From: Turnera subulata
Lineage: Eukaryota > Streptophyta > Magnoliopsida > Malpighiales > Passifloraceae
NCBI GenBank assembly: GCA_028386065.3
Contig: JAKUCV010002014.1
Span: 141,541-205,540 of the forward strand
DNA length: 64,000 bases
Direction of reading: 5' to 3'
Shown here: positions 1 through 11,204 of the stretch, piece after piece
Numbering within the stretch: the first letter of the stretch is position 1
Layout of the letters: each line of letters begins with the position of its first letter
Translations under genes and position numbers: made by a program
The notes under the pieces: generated by a model
What the model was told of the DNA's origin: nothing
What the model saw: only the letters and a program-made list of their open reading frames with translations
Databases searched by the model: none

Positions 1-58
1 ATCAAAACACTCAGAAAAACAAAACCACAACGTTCAAAACACCACACGTCGAAACACG

Positions 59-742
59 ATGCCCACCCCATCTTCCGTTTTCTTCGTCGAAGGTGCCAAT
101 CTAGGCAGAAGGAACCGAATGGCCTACAGCATGGTCAACGAACGTGCTGAAGAACTACCGAACGAGCTCGGCAGGATGCCGCGTCTAGTCTTCGTCGACA
201 AACTCTACTCGTCGTGGTTTTTCGTCACTCCAATGGAAGAGGTGTTCTTCCTAGAGGATCGCGGCACTCTGAGGACCTCCTACTACAGCTCGGCAAACTC
301 CATCATGTTCTTCATCTCCGAAAGGCTTCAGGAGTTCAACTTGGAGTCCACTTGCCACTTCCTAGAGCAGAGTACCTACTACCAACTCTCGATGATGGCT
401 TAGAGCATGCCCAGAGTATCTCGTCTGCCCGTAACTTGGCCCAAGGCCCGACTACTGGTGTGGAACTGCAGAGGAGTCGCAAGGCGTTCCCAAGAGTTCT
501 CGCGTACTCTAAGGGACCTGAAGAACCAATACAAACCAAACATGGTTCTTCTGACGGAGACCCAGTGGCAGCCTCAAGACGATCACGGTCTCATCCCACT
601 CCGGTTCCTTCAAGCTAACCGGTTCGAGCTTCCTGGTCAGGACGGCAGAGGCGGCATGTGGTTCTCGTGGAGCGACAACATCCAAGTCAACATCAACAAC
701 GACCCCACTAGCTTCCGTGTCAACGTCGTTCCAAGGCGTTAA
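59..742 (+). pseudogene. Endonuclease-like 227-codon ORF, copy 1, broken by one TAG
   Basis: A single reading frame runs from ATG at 59 to TAA at 740-742, interrupted only by TAG at 401-403. The minus-strand copy at 57798-58481 has the same codon count and a CAG (Gln) at that position, so this is one nonsense change. Residues 1 to about 120 match nothing I recognise. From about residue 125 the frame reads WPKARLLVWNCRGVARRS, then LLTET, then GGMWFSWSDN, which resembles the start of the endonuclease/exonuclease/phosphatase fold of L1-type LINE ORF2 (the Asn of WNCRG and the Glu of LLTET are expected active-site residues). The frame stops before the Asp and His motifs of the full domain, so nuclease activity is doubtful. 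The A-rich 5' flank (about 15-58) also resembles the 5' flank of the other copy. It could be a truncated LINE derivative or a small lineage-specific family. Confidence 0.6.
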
Positions 743-1009
743 ATGTATTTTCTTTTTTATAAAATATCAATGTAATATTTCTGCCTTGTAATCAAAATAT
801 TAGTATTATTAATAATATTTGTATTTCTGCTTATTTATGGCATCATTACCTCTTATGTGTATGTTCTGCGACAGCTGGCGTCCCTTGACTGGATCCATAA
901 TGCACTAAATGATATAAAAATAATAAACAAATGGAGCAAACTATGCAAACAAGACAACAAACACACAAAGACTGCCCAACAAGACCTAACGCCCGCTCCG
1001 TTACCAAAA
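743..1009. other. AT-rich 3' flank, then a short remnant of gypsy internal DNA
   Basis: After the ORF come about 100 bp of AT-rich sequence. On the minus strand, the segment from 1009 back to about 845 begins with a primer-site-like motif and has a short open stretch starting MDPVKGRQLS. This would fit the first ~165 bp of internal DNA of the gypsy element whose 5' LTR is at 1010-6556. The gag assignment is a guess from position only. Confidence 0.3.
995..1006 (-). other. Primer-binding-site-like motif of the 1010-6556 gypsy element
   Basis: On the minus strand this reads TGGTAACGGAGC, three bases beyond the LTR terminus. The usual plant retrotransposon site complementary to initiator tRNA-Met is TGGTATCAGAGC, so 10 of 12 bases agree. 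Its place right after the LTR end supports calling 1010-6556 a 5' LTR on the minus strand and not a solo LTR, which also explains why no clear target duplication flanks it. Confidence 0.5.
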
Positions 1010-1590
1010 TGAAACGCCCCGACCCGTATTTACCGTACACAGTAAACACGTGCCGGAACTGTGGCAACCCAACCCAACAAAGCCCAGCATACAATGTACA
1101 CAACAGATATCCGGGCTCAACAGCCCATAACAAAAACAACAATAATAACTCAACACGGCCCAATGGCCCAATAATAGTAAAACAATGCACAGCGGAAGAC
1201 TTAACGACTCACAATACACTGTATGCGAGACTGATGCAAACTATGGATCCAAGCCCTGTCCAAGGGAATACGCCGCAACCTGTCTGGTATGCATCGAACC
1301 TGTACCAAAAATAACTCATCCTACGGGATGAAAGCCCGCAGGTGAGGGGTGAGTCCGAAGTGCTCACCGACGAAGGAAAGACAATCAATATGCACACTAT
1401 AACTACTCAAGTTAAACACGGGCTAAACAACCAAAGACATCAAAACAGAGACTCGACCCAAAATCGGTGCAAGACCAAAAGACTCAAATAAAATCCAATT
1501 TCCAATTTTATCTTTCCGGGCCCCGTCACAGATAAGCTAGGGTCGTACCAGGCTATCAACCTGCTCCTGGTGCCAGATCAAAAAGAACCC

Positions 1591-1940
1591 GGGATAAACA
1601 TCCCAATATCAAACTCAGGGATCAACATCCCAATCAAATCGGCATCAACATGCCCATCACAAGTAACCTAGATCATGGCCACCACAAAACAGTCTCAAAC
1701 CATCCGGTCGTACCACTACTTACCACGCGACAATTATATTACCGTCGTCAAAATCAAATCATAGGGATCGACATCCCTAACCAAAATCCCAGGATAGACA
1801 TCCCTACCAAGGATCGACATCCTTTCAGAATTTATTATTTATTCCATTATATGTAAACCCAAAAGATGCAAGGATAAACATCCAAAACTGACATGGGATA
1901 GACATCCCGACCACAATCAAGACAATGGGATAAACATCCC
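1591..1940. repeat. Array of 14-16 bp hairpins in gypsy LTR (copy 1)
   Basis: At least nine short inverted repeats share a stem of 4-6 bp and a 4-nt loop. Perfect stems include GGGAT/ATCCC at 1591, 1618, 1764, 1895 and 1927, GGCAT/ATGCC at 1641 and AAGGAT/ATCCTT at 1809; 1791 and 1872 have slightly shorter pairing. Loops on this strand are AAAC, CAAC, CGAC or AGAC. The change from GGGAT/ATCCC to GGCAT/ATGCC alters both arms so pairing is kept. The array lies toward the 3' end of the LTR as transcribed on the minus strand. Confidence 0.8.
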
Positions 1941-3694
1941 GAAACATAACACAAATGTAGCAACCAACAATGCAATAATCAACAAACACAATAACCGAGT
2001 AATACAGGCACATATTGAAGGAAATCCATCCTCACCTTGGCCGATTACTCAACTCTGGAAATAATGACCGGTCCGACGCCGGCTCCTCGGGAAACTGCCC
2101 GATATCCAAACCTATACACAAAACAGTATATACACATAAATGCACATAATCGGTATGCTATGATGCCAATACTACGAAGTATCCCATCCCGGATCTTATC
2201 CGTTATTATTTCTATTTACCAAAAATATTATTATATCGTACGTATATCCGAATATAATTTCGGTACCATACTTTAATTAAAATTCTTTCAAAATATATTC
2301 ATAAAATAATTATAATTTTTCAAAATAATAATTACCATATTTTTTCCAGAAAAATAATAACCTATTTATAATTTTCAGAAAATATTTATTGTATTTATTT
2401 TTTTCTAAATATACATAATAATATTTTCCAACATAAAATATAATTACCTTTAATTTTCAAAATACATATTTAAATACATATACCACAATCATAATTTTCC
2501 AAACAGAATAATATTCATATTAAATTTCCAAAAATTATTTCATGATACATATATATTTTCCAATCTAACCATAATAATAATTTACACACAAAACATATTT
2601 ATCTAGGTATATATGTACATATATTTTTCCTCTAAAACCATAAATCATAATTACTATATTTTCTCAAGGTAAATATATTTTTTTTTAGAATTTAATACCA
2701 GTAAAAATAGTTATATATATAGATTTTTTTTTTCTTTTTTTTAATTAAAGCCAACCCGGATCCAACCCAGGAGGCGCGACCCGGTCGTCAAGCGGGTCGA
2801 AAACCGTTGCTCACCTCGGGTTGAGCAGCAGAGACGGCGGCGGAAGGCGCGACGCAGCGTGAGGAAGGTAGGCGAGGTGCGGCGTGAGTCGGCGACTCGA
2901 GGGAGGCCGAGAGCTGGGCTCGGCGTCGGCAAAGCGCTGAGCAGGGCGGAGGAAAAGCAGATCCGCGGGTCTGCTCGCGGGTCGTTGGCGCGTGACGGCG
3001 GCTCCGGCGACGGAATTCGACGGCGACAGCGGGGCTGAGCTCGCGATGGCATGGCGAGAGTGCTGATGGCGGCGGTGAGACGATCTGCGGCGGGGAACGC
3101 CACTCGGAACAGTGGCAGGGGGTAACCGGGGTGACAACTGTTGAAGCGCCCCGACCCGTATTTACCGTACACAGTAAACACGAGCCGGAACTTTGACAAC
3201 CCAACCAAATAGGCCCAAGCATACAGTGTGAACAGCAATAACTCGGGCTCGACAGCCCATAATAATGACAACAAAAATAACTCAACACGGCCCAATGGCC
3301 CAATAATAATAAAAACATGCACAACGGAAGACTTAAAGACTCACTAACACTGTATGCGTAATAGATGCAACCTATGGATCCAAGCCCGTCCAAGGGATAA
3401 CGCCGCAGCCTGTCTGGAATGCACCCAACCTGAACCAAAAATAACTCATCCTACGGGATGAAAGCCCGCAGGTGAGGGGTGAGTCCGAAGTGCTCACCGA
3501 CGAAGGAAAGACAATCAATATGAACACTAAAATTACTCAAGGCAAGCACAACAGTCAAACCAAAAGACAAACCCAAGAGACTCAAGTAAAATCCAATTAC
3601 TCAATTTTATCTTTCCGGGCCCCGTCACGGATAAGCTAGTGGTCAAACCTGGTTATCAACAGATTCCGGGTGCCAGACCAAATCAGAGAACCCA

Positions 3695-4090
3695 GGGATC
3701 GACATCCCAAAAATACGAACCCAGGGATAGACATCCCAAAAATATATCAACGGGATAGACATCCCAGGGATAGACATCCCAAGCATAGACATGCTTATCA
3801 AGTAACCCAGGTCATGGCCACCACGAAATAGTTTCTAACCATCGAGTCGTACCACTACCTATCACGCGACAATTATATTACCGTTATCAAAATCAAATCA
3901 CAGGGATCGACATCCCTAACCAGGATACCGGGATAGACAACCCTATCCAAAAACCAAGGATCGACATCCTTGTCACAATTCATTATTAGTCCATTATATT
4001 TAATGTCAAAACGACTCAAGGATAAACATCCAAAAACCGACTTGGGATAAACATCCCGACCACAAACAAGACCATGGGATAAACATCCCG
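3695..4090. repeat. Array of 14-16 bp hairpins in gypsy LTR (copy 2)
   Basis: Inverted repeats with GGGAT/ATCCC stems start at 3695, 3724, 3752, 3767, 3903, about 4044 and about 4077. AAGCAT/ATGCTT at 3781 and AAGGAT/ATCCTT at 3956 keep pairing with different bases. The unit at 3930 has one unpaired base (gggat/aaccc). The loops are CGAC, AGAC or AAAC. The order partly matches the array at 1591-1940, but the number and spacing of units differ. Confidence 0.8.
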
Positions 4091-4929
4091 AAACATACCA
4101 ACAATGCAATAATCAACAAACACAAATACCGAGTAATCTAGGCACATATTGAAGGAAATCCATCCTCACCTTGGCCGATTACTCAACTTCGGAGACAATG
4201 TCCGGTCCGACGCCGGCTCCTCGGGAAACTGCCCAATATCCAAACCTATACAACAAAATCATACATACACATAAATACACATAATCGGTATACTATGATG
4301 CCAACATTACGATATATACCCATCCCGGTTCTTATCTGTTATTATTTCCATTTATCGAAAATAATTTACCGAACGTATTTCCGAATATAATTTCGGTACT
4401 ATACTTTAATTATAACTCCTTTCAAAATAATTTTCATAAAATAATTATAATCTCCCAAACTAATATTCATCATAATTTTTCCAGAAAATAATAAGCTATT
4501 TATAATTTTCAGAAAATAAATATAGTATTTATCTTTTTCTAAATACATATACAATTAAATTTTCCAACATAAAATATAATTAAATTTAATTTCCAAAATA
4601 CATATTTATTTACATATACCACAATCATAATTTTCCAGCCAAAATAATATACATATTAAATTTTTCAGAAATTAATTTCAAGGCATATATATAATTTTGA
4701 GAATATATATATCTTGGTACAAAACATATTAATAATGTTCAAACAAAATATAATTATATTAATTTTCCAAGAATCAAAATAAATATTTTTCTCCCAAAAA
4801 AATCATGATTAAAACTGTCCATATTTTTTTTCAAAACAAATATATATTTTTTTCTCAAATTAATTACCAGTAACTATATAAATTATATATATATATATTA
4901 AATAAAAAAGAAAAAAACAAAACAAACCC

Positions 4930-5310
4930 AACCCGGATCCAACCTAGGAAGGGCGCGACCCGGCAAGGAAACGGGTAAAATCCGGCCTTACCAGCGGGTT
5001 GACGCAGCGCGACGGCGGGAGAAGAAGGGCGAGCGCGACGGAGCAGCAGGCGCGAGGTCAGCGTGAGGCGGCGACCCCAAGGACGGTGGAACCTCGGCGC
5101 GAGGCGGCGCGGTGGCAGAGCAGTGAGGAGGAGAGCCAGATCCGCGGGGAAACCGGCGGGTCAACGCCTCCTGCGCGCGCGTCCGGCGGCGGAACCTCAC
5201 GGGGGCGACGACGGTCGATAGGCGACGTCGAGGCGAGTCTCCTGGAGGTGGCGGTGGAGCTCGTGACGGCGGGGAACGGGCCGGCATGCACAGTGCAGAG
5301 GCGGAGGTGA
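4930..5310. other. GC-rich block inside gypsy LTR
   Basis: This is a compact GC- and CpG-rich stretch between very AT-rich DNA and a pyrimidine tract. The same block sits at 2755-3130 and 38230-38590 (and 39960-40320) in the other family LTRs. The open frames here encode only Arg/Ala/Gly/Pro-rich low-complexity protein and differ between copies, so I do not call a gene. On the minus strand it lies upstream of the hairpin array. A promoter or leader role is possible but not shown. Confidence 0.5.
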
Positions 5311-5319
5311 CGATGAACA

Positions 5320-5590
5320 GTTCACCCGTTTTTTTTTTTTATTTTTTTCCTCTTTTTCCGAATTTCTCTCTTTTTTTTTGAATTCTTTTCTTTTCTTTTT
5401 TTTCTGTTTCTTTTTTTTCATTTTTTTCTTTCTATTTTTTTCTTCTACCTCTCACTGTTTTCTCTTTTTTTTTTTCTAAATTTAGTTATTCATTTCCTTT
5501 TCTTTTTCTTTTCCTCTTTTTTCTTTTTCCTCTCCTTTTTCTTTTTCTCTCTTTTTTTTCTTCTTTTTTTCTTCACCTCTCCTCCCCTCC
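5320..5590. repeat. Long polypyrimidine (T/C) tract in gypsy LTR
   Basis: About 270 bp are almost only T and C on the plus strand (A/G-rich on the LTR's own strand). The equivalent tract of the interrupted outer LTR is at 5945-6245. Such tracts give spurious Lys/Arg/Glu-rich or Phe/Ser-rich open frames. Confidence 0.8.
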
Positions 5591-5944
5591 ACCCTCTGCC
5601 CTCCTTATAAACTGAAAAAAAATACTATTTATCATGTGAGCCAAATAATGCAAACCCGTCTGTATTACGGGCAAATCCGATCCGGACCAGCAAATAACCG
5701 ATACCTCCTTAGTTATTTTCCGGCGTGATTTTCCGAGAAATTCCGAAACCCGAAAAATACCAACTTAGTTCCGAAAAATTCACGGGAAAATCACGAGCGC
5801 GGGAAAACCCTCGGTTACTAAAAACAACTCCCGATTTACCTTGAATTAATTACCCAAGATTAATTCAACAGTAAATCACGGTAAATAGACTTTTACAGTC
5901 CGGTAAAAATCCAAAATTTTTACCCGGGCTGTTACAGCTGTTCA

Positions 5945-6245
5945 CCGTTCTTCTTCCTTTTTCTCTTTTTTTTTCTATTTTCATTTTTCTATTTTCTTTC
6001 TTCTTCTTTTTTCTCTTTCTATTTTTCTTTCATTTTCTTTCTATTTTTCCATTTTCTGATTGGCTCTTCTTTTTTTTTATTTCTCTGTATTTCTTTTTTT
6101 TCCTTTTCTTTTCTTTCTTTTTTTTTTCCCTTCTCTCTTTTTTTTCTTTTCTTTTTCTCTCTTTTTTTTCCTCTCCTTTTCTTTTTCCTCTCCTTTTCTC
6201 TTTTTTTCTCTTCTCCTCTCCTTCTCTTCTGCTTTCTTCCTTCTT
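5945..6245. repeat. Long polypyrimidine (T/C) tract, outer LTR
   Basis: About 300 bp of T/C-rich sequence resume the outer LTR right after the target duplication of the nested solo LTR. The frames at 6030-6317 on either strand are simple-sequence artefacts. Confidence 0.8.
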
Positions 6246-6650
6246 TATAAATGGAAAAATACTATTAATCATGTGATAACAATAATGCAGGCCGGTCCGA
6301 TCCGGACCAGAAAATAACTGATACCCCCTTAGTTATTTTCCGGTGTGATTTTTCTGAAAATTCCGGGACCCGAAAAATACCAACTTAGGCCCGAAAAATC
6401 CACAGAAAAATCACGAGCGCGGGAAAACTCTCGGTTTTGAAAAACGACGCTCGATTTACCTTGAATTAATTACCCAAGATTAATTCAATAGTAAATCACG
6501 GTAAAAAGACTTTTACAATCCCGGTAAAAATCCAAATTTTTACCCGGGCTGTTACAGAAACAGTAGAAAAAATATTAAGCGAAATTCATGAAAATTTAGG
6601 AGATTGCCCTGAACATTGAGACGCATCTTTCAAATTTTTTCGAGAATTTT

Positions 6651-8518
6651 TGTGATAACCCATATAATCAAAGCCTAACACGTTTACTTGATGAGGAGGA
6701 ATGCTGGGACAAGAGTTGGTTTAAGTTGGCCTTAGTTGGCTAACCTTTGGTTCCCATTGGCTAGCAACAGGCCCAGTTGGATTAATTAGTGCGTGATTAG
6801 TCTTAATCACAGACTAGTGTGTGCTAAGTTTTCGCAACACTATTATAAGCGTTACAGATCCGCGGGGTAGGTGCCAAAGAAGAGTGAAAAGAAGCCCAAA
6901 AAATAAGTGCTCGAGAAAACTGATTGAGGGCTAAGTATGGGGGCATGCTGGCTTAGGTTCATGAGTCGGAATTTAAGTAGGAGGTGGAGAGGAGCTTGAG
7001 CAAGGTGGCAAATTTTGGGGTTAGGGGTTGCAAGTGGCTGCTGACTAAGCTGCTAGCTTGAGCCATGAGTAGTCAAGCAAGCATCTCAAGCCCCATTTCT
7101 GCCCAAAAACGTGAAAGAAACTAAAGGAGGAAATACTCAGCCATTCTCAAGGTTCTCCCAAGTATCTTGCACACAAGAAGAAGGGGTAAGTGATTTAGGT
7201 TGGAATCCTTGCTTGATTTGGTGCCAATTAGCTAGCCAAGTATACTGTTGGCTTGGACAGTGCACAAGTTTTATTTTGAATTGAAGACTGAGGCAAGTTT
7301 GTTAAGTAATTAGACTATAAGAGGGTTGTTCAAGGCGTGAGGGTTTGGGTTGGCTGTGTTGGTGCGCAATTGGCCCTGCAGGAGGCCAATTGGTGTGCCA
7401 AATGTGCAATTGGCCCTGCTGGTGCATCATTGGTCCCCTGACTGGCCAATTGGTGAGCCAATGGGCGCACTAATAATAGGACATTATATATACATGCTTC
7501 TTATTGATGTTTTGTTGCCTAAGTGCTATTGTGCTTGTTGCTTATGTGGTTATGTGTGTGGGCAGGTGCTAGAACCCAAGGAGCACCAAAGGAGGGTGAA
7601 AGGCCTAGTGAGGCCTGATTTTGTGTAAGTTTTGTTGCATACTTGTGCAATGGTTAATGAGACTTGCTTGCTGGGTGGATGACTCAACTTTCTATTGATG
7701 GCACCTATGGTGCAATATTCAAAATAAAGAAGTTTGATGATATGTCTTGGCTTGAGACGAGTCCGGTGATCAAGCTGTATATTTCATGCATCCCATTTGC
7801 ATCATGGCATTTACATAAGATGGTATAAGATGATGAACCTTGCTGTGTTCCTAGGCTGCTCGGTCACATGAGATAATGGTGGTGTTGTGCTAGGCGCCGT
7901 GTATGGTTCTGGAAGCCAATCGGTTTTGCATCGTACATGGGGCTGTGGGCTAAGGAGAAACACGTTGACAGGCCACCAGACCAAGCAGGTAGGCTTGGTA
8001 CAACTCCACGATAGCATACCCGTGGGCTGATCACGGCGACTTGATATGTTTGGTTGTTGGATGTTATTTGTCGCTTGCTTGTGCCATTGCTGTTAGCCTG
8101 TATGGCCACCTGCTTATTGAGTCGGGGATTCACCCCCCTTTTTCCACTCCCTTGTTTCAGGGCTAGGAGCGCGCGAGTAGCTGGTGGGGGAAGGCCCGAG
8201 AGGCGTATTTTGTAGACGATGGGTACTTAGCCAATCTTGGTTCCACTTGTATATGTGAACTTAAATTAATTGTCTTAAATGACACATGTAGTGCCCTATT
8301 TTTATTATACATGAGTTATATAAATATAAGCTGAATGTTTGTGATTTTATTTTCGTACTTCATATTTTGATGCCCGTCTTAATATTTGTTGCGCGTTAGG
8401 CATTTCTGCCCGTCGGGCTAACTTCTACCCGCTATTCGGCATAGGCCTTTTGGTGCCCTGTGCAAGCCTTTAGGGCTCACCAGCTGACTGGCCGGTCATG
8501 TATTGACGGAGCGTGATA
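6651..8518 (+). repeat. 5' LTR of the gypsy element
   Basis: 1868 bp, clearly homologous to 13991-15795 along its length but with many substitutions and small indels. The last two bases are TA where the 3' LTR has CA. Around 7365-7480 it holds a cluster of GGCCAATT/AATTGGCC and CCAATTGG motifs that form short palindromes. The open frame at 7350-7628 is LTR DNA and not a gene. Confidence 0.9.
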
Positions 8519-8522
8519 GTTT

Positions 8523-8540
8523 TGGTAGCAGAGCATGGTT
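8523..8540 (+). other. Primer binding site
   Basis: TGGTAGCAGAGCATGGTT lies four bases after the 5' LTR. It matches the usual TGGTATCAGAGC site, complementary to the 3' end of initiator tRNA-Met, at 11 of the first 12 bases. Confidence 0.7.
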
Positions 8541-8606
8541 ATATGCTAAGGGGCATAGGGTTCAAAAGGTTTCTGTAGGCTGGTACCCATTATTAGAGAC
8601 CGTGGG

Positions 8607-9780
8607 ATGGTGAGAGTTGACTCTTTTCTGTTGGTTTCTTGTGCCTTGTGTGCACGTAAACAAAACAAGAGAAAGTTGGAAAAGGAGGTATATGTGGATG
8701 ATATTGCTCATGATGAACAATATGCTTGTGATGCCGAAGATGAGGCTGATGAGACCTATGTCTCGGGTTTCGGGATTAATTGCCTAATGAGGATGAGTAT
8801 TCTGATGCATCGTAGGAAATTCCATTAGAAGTGCTGAAGGCTGGGTTGCACGGTGTGAACCGGGCTGTTGAGTCGTTAGCAGAATCGGTGGCTGATAAGA
8901 GAAGGGATGAGGCAAAGGCAGAACAAGGTCATAATGATGCACCATTTCTTACTTTCATGAAGCTTGACCCACCAGTATTTACAGTTATTAGAGGAAATTT
9001 GAAAGTGTTGTGAGGTAATAGAGTGCACTGATCATAGAGCTGTGGGGTTTGCCTCTTTTTGGTTGAAAGAGGATGCTAACAACTGGTACCAATCTAAGAG
9101 GAGAGAAAGGGCAACTAATGCAGCACCCTTGACATGGAATGAATTCTCCGAAATGTTCCATGCACGGTTTCTGCCCGAAAGTGTCAAGGATGAAAGGGCA
9201 TATGAGTTTGAGTCTTTAAAGGGGATCTGACCGTGTCTGAGTATGATTCAAAGTTTACAAAGTTGTCCAAGTATGCAATGCATCTGGTCCCGAGGAAAAT
9301 TAAAAGATTTGTCTATGGGTTGAAGACCTTTTTCTATAATTCTCTTGTTGCTCATGACTTTCACTGGTATGCTGTTGTGGTTGACTAAGCAAGGGCAATT
9401 AAAAAAAAGGGCCCGAGAAGGTGTTGTTGAGGCTGTGAATGCTAAGTGGATTAAGCAAGAGGGTTCGCAAATTAGCAAAGTTTCTTCATTGGTGTTGGAC
9501 AGTTCCGAGGAAGAGGGAAGATGTGAATGTGGGGGACTGTTTCGAGGGAACGATTCCAAGGTTGCTCTAACTATGGTGCCCCGAGTTTTGGTGCCATCTT
9601 GTTGAGATCCAAATTTAGCCAATCAAGGGTACTCAAGGTGCATAAATGAGGCCTAACAGTGTGTGCTTTAAGTGTGGCCAGTTTGGATATATGTCGCGGG
9701 AGTGTCTAATACGGTAGAATATATGTTATATATGTGGGCAGACAAGTCAAATAGCTCGGGATTGTTCTGTTGGGCAATCA
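8607..9780 (+). pseudogene. gypsy gag remnant with two damaged zinc knuckles
   Basis: Pieces in shifting frames read as a retrotransposon gag: residues around 8900-9010 (FLTFMKLDPPVFT), 9042-9230 (WLKEDANNWYQSKRRE, WNEFSEMFHARFLPESVKDE) and a basic stretch downstream. Two CCHC-type knuckles follow at about 9664-9705 (CFKCGQFGYMSREC) and 9724-9765 (CYICGQTSQIARDC); in both the His is replaced (Tyr, Gln), so the zinc sites are lost. Gag would form the particle and bind the RNA. Stops at 9013, 9230 and 9720 and several frameshifts break it. Confidence 0.8.
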
Positions 9781-9989
9781 TCCATGGCATCCAGTGTGGC
9801 TTCACCACCGCCAAGGCCATAACAAACTGATAGTCAGTCCTCTTTTCGAGGCAGGGGAGGTACTGGTCGTGGAGCCATTGGTAGGGACAGTAGCTACCAA
9901 CCGGGCCAGGGGCAGGCTCTTATATTTTGCATGACCCGGGAGGATGCCAAAGCCTCCAACACTGTTATGACATGTACATTAAAACTTAA

Positions 9990-10340
9990 TTCATGCCCTG
10001 CTTTGTGTTTAATTGATACGTGGTGTACACACTCCTTTGTTAATTCGCATTTTGCCAAGTACTTTGACGAATCACCTAGTGATCTTGGAAGCCCATTGGC
10101 CGTGTAAACTCCTCTTGATGAGTGTGTCTATGTGGATAGAGTGTATCAGGGATGTGATATTTGTGTGATGGATCATCACTTTCCGAAAAATGTGTAGTTG
10201 ATGGCAGATTTTGATGTGATTTTGGGCATGGATTGGCTGTCATGGTATGGTGCCCGTGTTGATTGTGCAAATAAGAGGGTGAAGTTTCAGCCTATTGGGG
10301 AGGCAGAATTTATCTTTCAAGGGAAGTTTGTCTCTCCTTA
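9990..10340 (+). pseudogene. gypsy aspartic protease remnant
   Basis: Around 10003-10044 the frame reads CLIDTWCTHSFVNS, where the family has LIDSGATHSF. The catalytic Asp remains, but Ser-Gly-Ala are changed to Thr-Trp-Cys. Downstream, VILGMDWLSWYGARVDC-like sequence (10215-10266) is the second half of the domain. The protease would cut Gag-Pol; this copy is not expected to work. Confidence 0.75.
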
Positions 10341-10359
10341 ACCCCAAATAATTTCTACA

Positions 10360-11201
10360 ATGAAGGCAGATCTGGTGGCACGACAAACGGACTGCTTGTA
10401 TTTGACAGTGGTGCAAAGTGTACGTGAGCCAAAAATTTTAATTAGTCAAGTACTTGTTGTTAATGAATTTCTTGATGTTTTTCCTAATGACTTGTTGGGA
10501 TTACCAGCGGAACGTGAAATTGAGTTCGCATTGAGCTTGTGCCGGGGGTAGATTCCGTGTCAACTACACCCTATCAGATCGCCCCTACAGAATTGCGGGA
10601 GTTGAAAACTCAGCTGCAGAATTTGTTGGACAAGGGATTCATCAGGCCAAGTGTGTCCCCGTATGAAGCTCCGGTTCTGTTTTTCAAAAAGAAAGATGGC
10701 TCGATGAGAATGTGTGTCGATTATCGGCAATTAAACAAGCTAACTGTGTGGAATAAGTATCCATTGCCTCGCATCGATGATTTGTTTGATCAGTTGCAGG
10801 GGGCAAAGTACTTTTTAAAAAATTGAATTGAGGTCAGGGTACCATTACATTAGTTGAGAATTAAGGAGGAGGATGTGCGAACAACAGCCTTTCGAGCACA
10901 GTACGGGCATTATGAATTCTTGATGATGCCGTTTGGTTTGACCAACACACCAGCAGCATTCATAGACTTGATGAATCGGGTGTTCAAGCAGTACCTTGAC
11001 AAGTTTGTGATTGTATTTATTGATGATGTGCTTGTCTACTCTAAAACCAAGGAGGAGCATGAGATGCACTTGAGAATTGTGTTACAAATTTTACGGGGAG
11101 AGAAATTGTTTGCAAAAGTTTCTAAGTGTGAGTTATGGTTGGAAAGGATATCATTTTTAGGTCATGTAATATCGGCTCAGGATACTGAAGTAGACTTGTA
11201 G
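10360..11201 (+). pseudogene. gypsy reverse transcriptase remnant
   Basis: 10360-10551 reads ISQVLVVNEFLDVFPNDL and a +/-1 shift near 10540 leads into [54 protein letters not shown] and [15 protein letters not shown]. The region of the first catalytic Asp (family text SKIDLRSGYHQ) is destroyed by two frame changes at 10820-10855. The second motif is kept as [13 protein letters not shown] (11004-11042), with the YxDD-equivalent FIDD. It ends at a TAG at 11199. Confidence 0.9.
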
Positions 11202-11204
11202 AAA

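Larger units (their letters stand above)
3142..5936 (-). mobile_element. Solo LTR of the same gypsy family, nested in the older LTR
   Basis: This 2795-bp segment has the family's ends (TGAAGCGCCCCGACCC at 3142 on the plus strand, GGGCTGTTACA ending at 5936) and no internal sequence. It is flanked by actgt (3137-3141) and gctgt (5937-5941), a 5-bp target duplication with one mismatch. Removing it joins gtgacaactgt to tcaccgttc, which matches the equivalent site in this LTR itself, so the host sequence is an LTR of the same family. The inside repeats the same order: hairpin array 3695-4090, AT-rich tract, GC-rich block 4930-5310, pyrimidine tracts 5320-5590, conserved terminal 300 bp. Confidence 0.85.
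1010..6556 (-). mobile_element. Ty3/gypsy 5' LTR (~2.75 kb), interrupted by a same-family solo LTR
   Basis: Read on the minus strand, the LTR begins TGTAACAGCCCGGG (ending at 6556) and finishes GGGTCGGGGCGTTTCA (at 1010), so it has TG...CA ends. The other family members at 3142-5936 and 36304-39216 share both ends, the landmark text (a telomere-distal GC-rich block, long polypyrimidine tracts, the line of short hairpins) and similar length once the insertion is removed. The LTR is split at 3141/5942 by the nested copy. Flanks caaaa (1005-1009) and gaaac (6557-6561) do not match, consistent with one LTR of a longer broken element. The lineage is judged Del/Tekay-like chromovirus from the third copy, where the end of the internal region is visible. 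ORFs in the GC-rich part are low-complexity and are not called as genes. Confidence 0.75.

Noticed and set aside
931..1314. 127-aa plus-strand frame
   Set aside because: Crosses the LTR terminus and the primer-site motif; Asn/Thr/Pro-rich without a domain.
2741..3438. Overlapping minus-strand frames of 193 and 216 aa
   Set aside because: They lie across the junction of two nested LTRs, so the frame is a chance join, and the content is low-complexity.
4988..5421. Frames of 74-103 aa on both strands
   Set aside because: GC-rich block and T/C tract of an LTR; no conserved motif.
6030..6317. Phe/Ser-rich and Lys/Glu-rich frames
   Set aside because: Direct products of a polypyrimidine tract.
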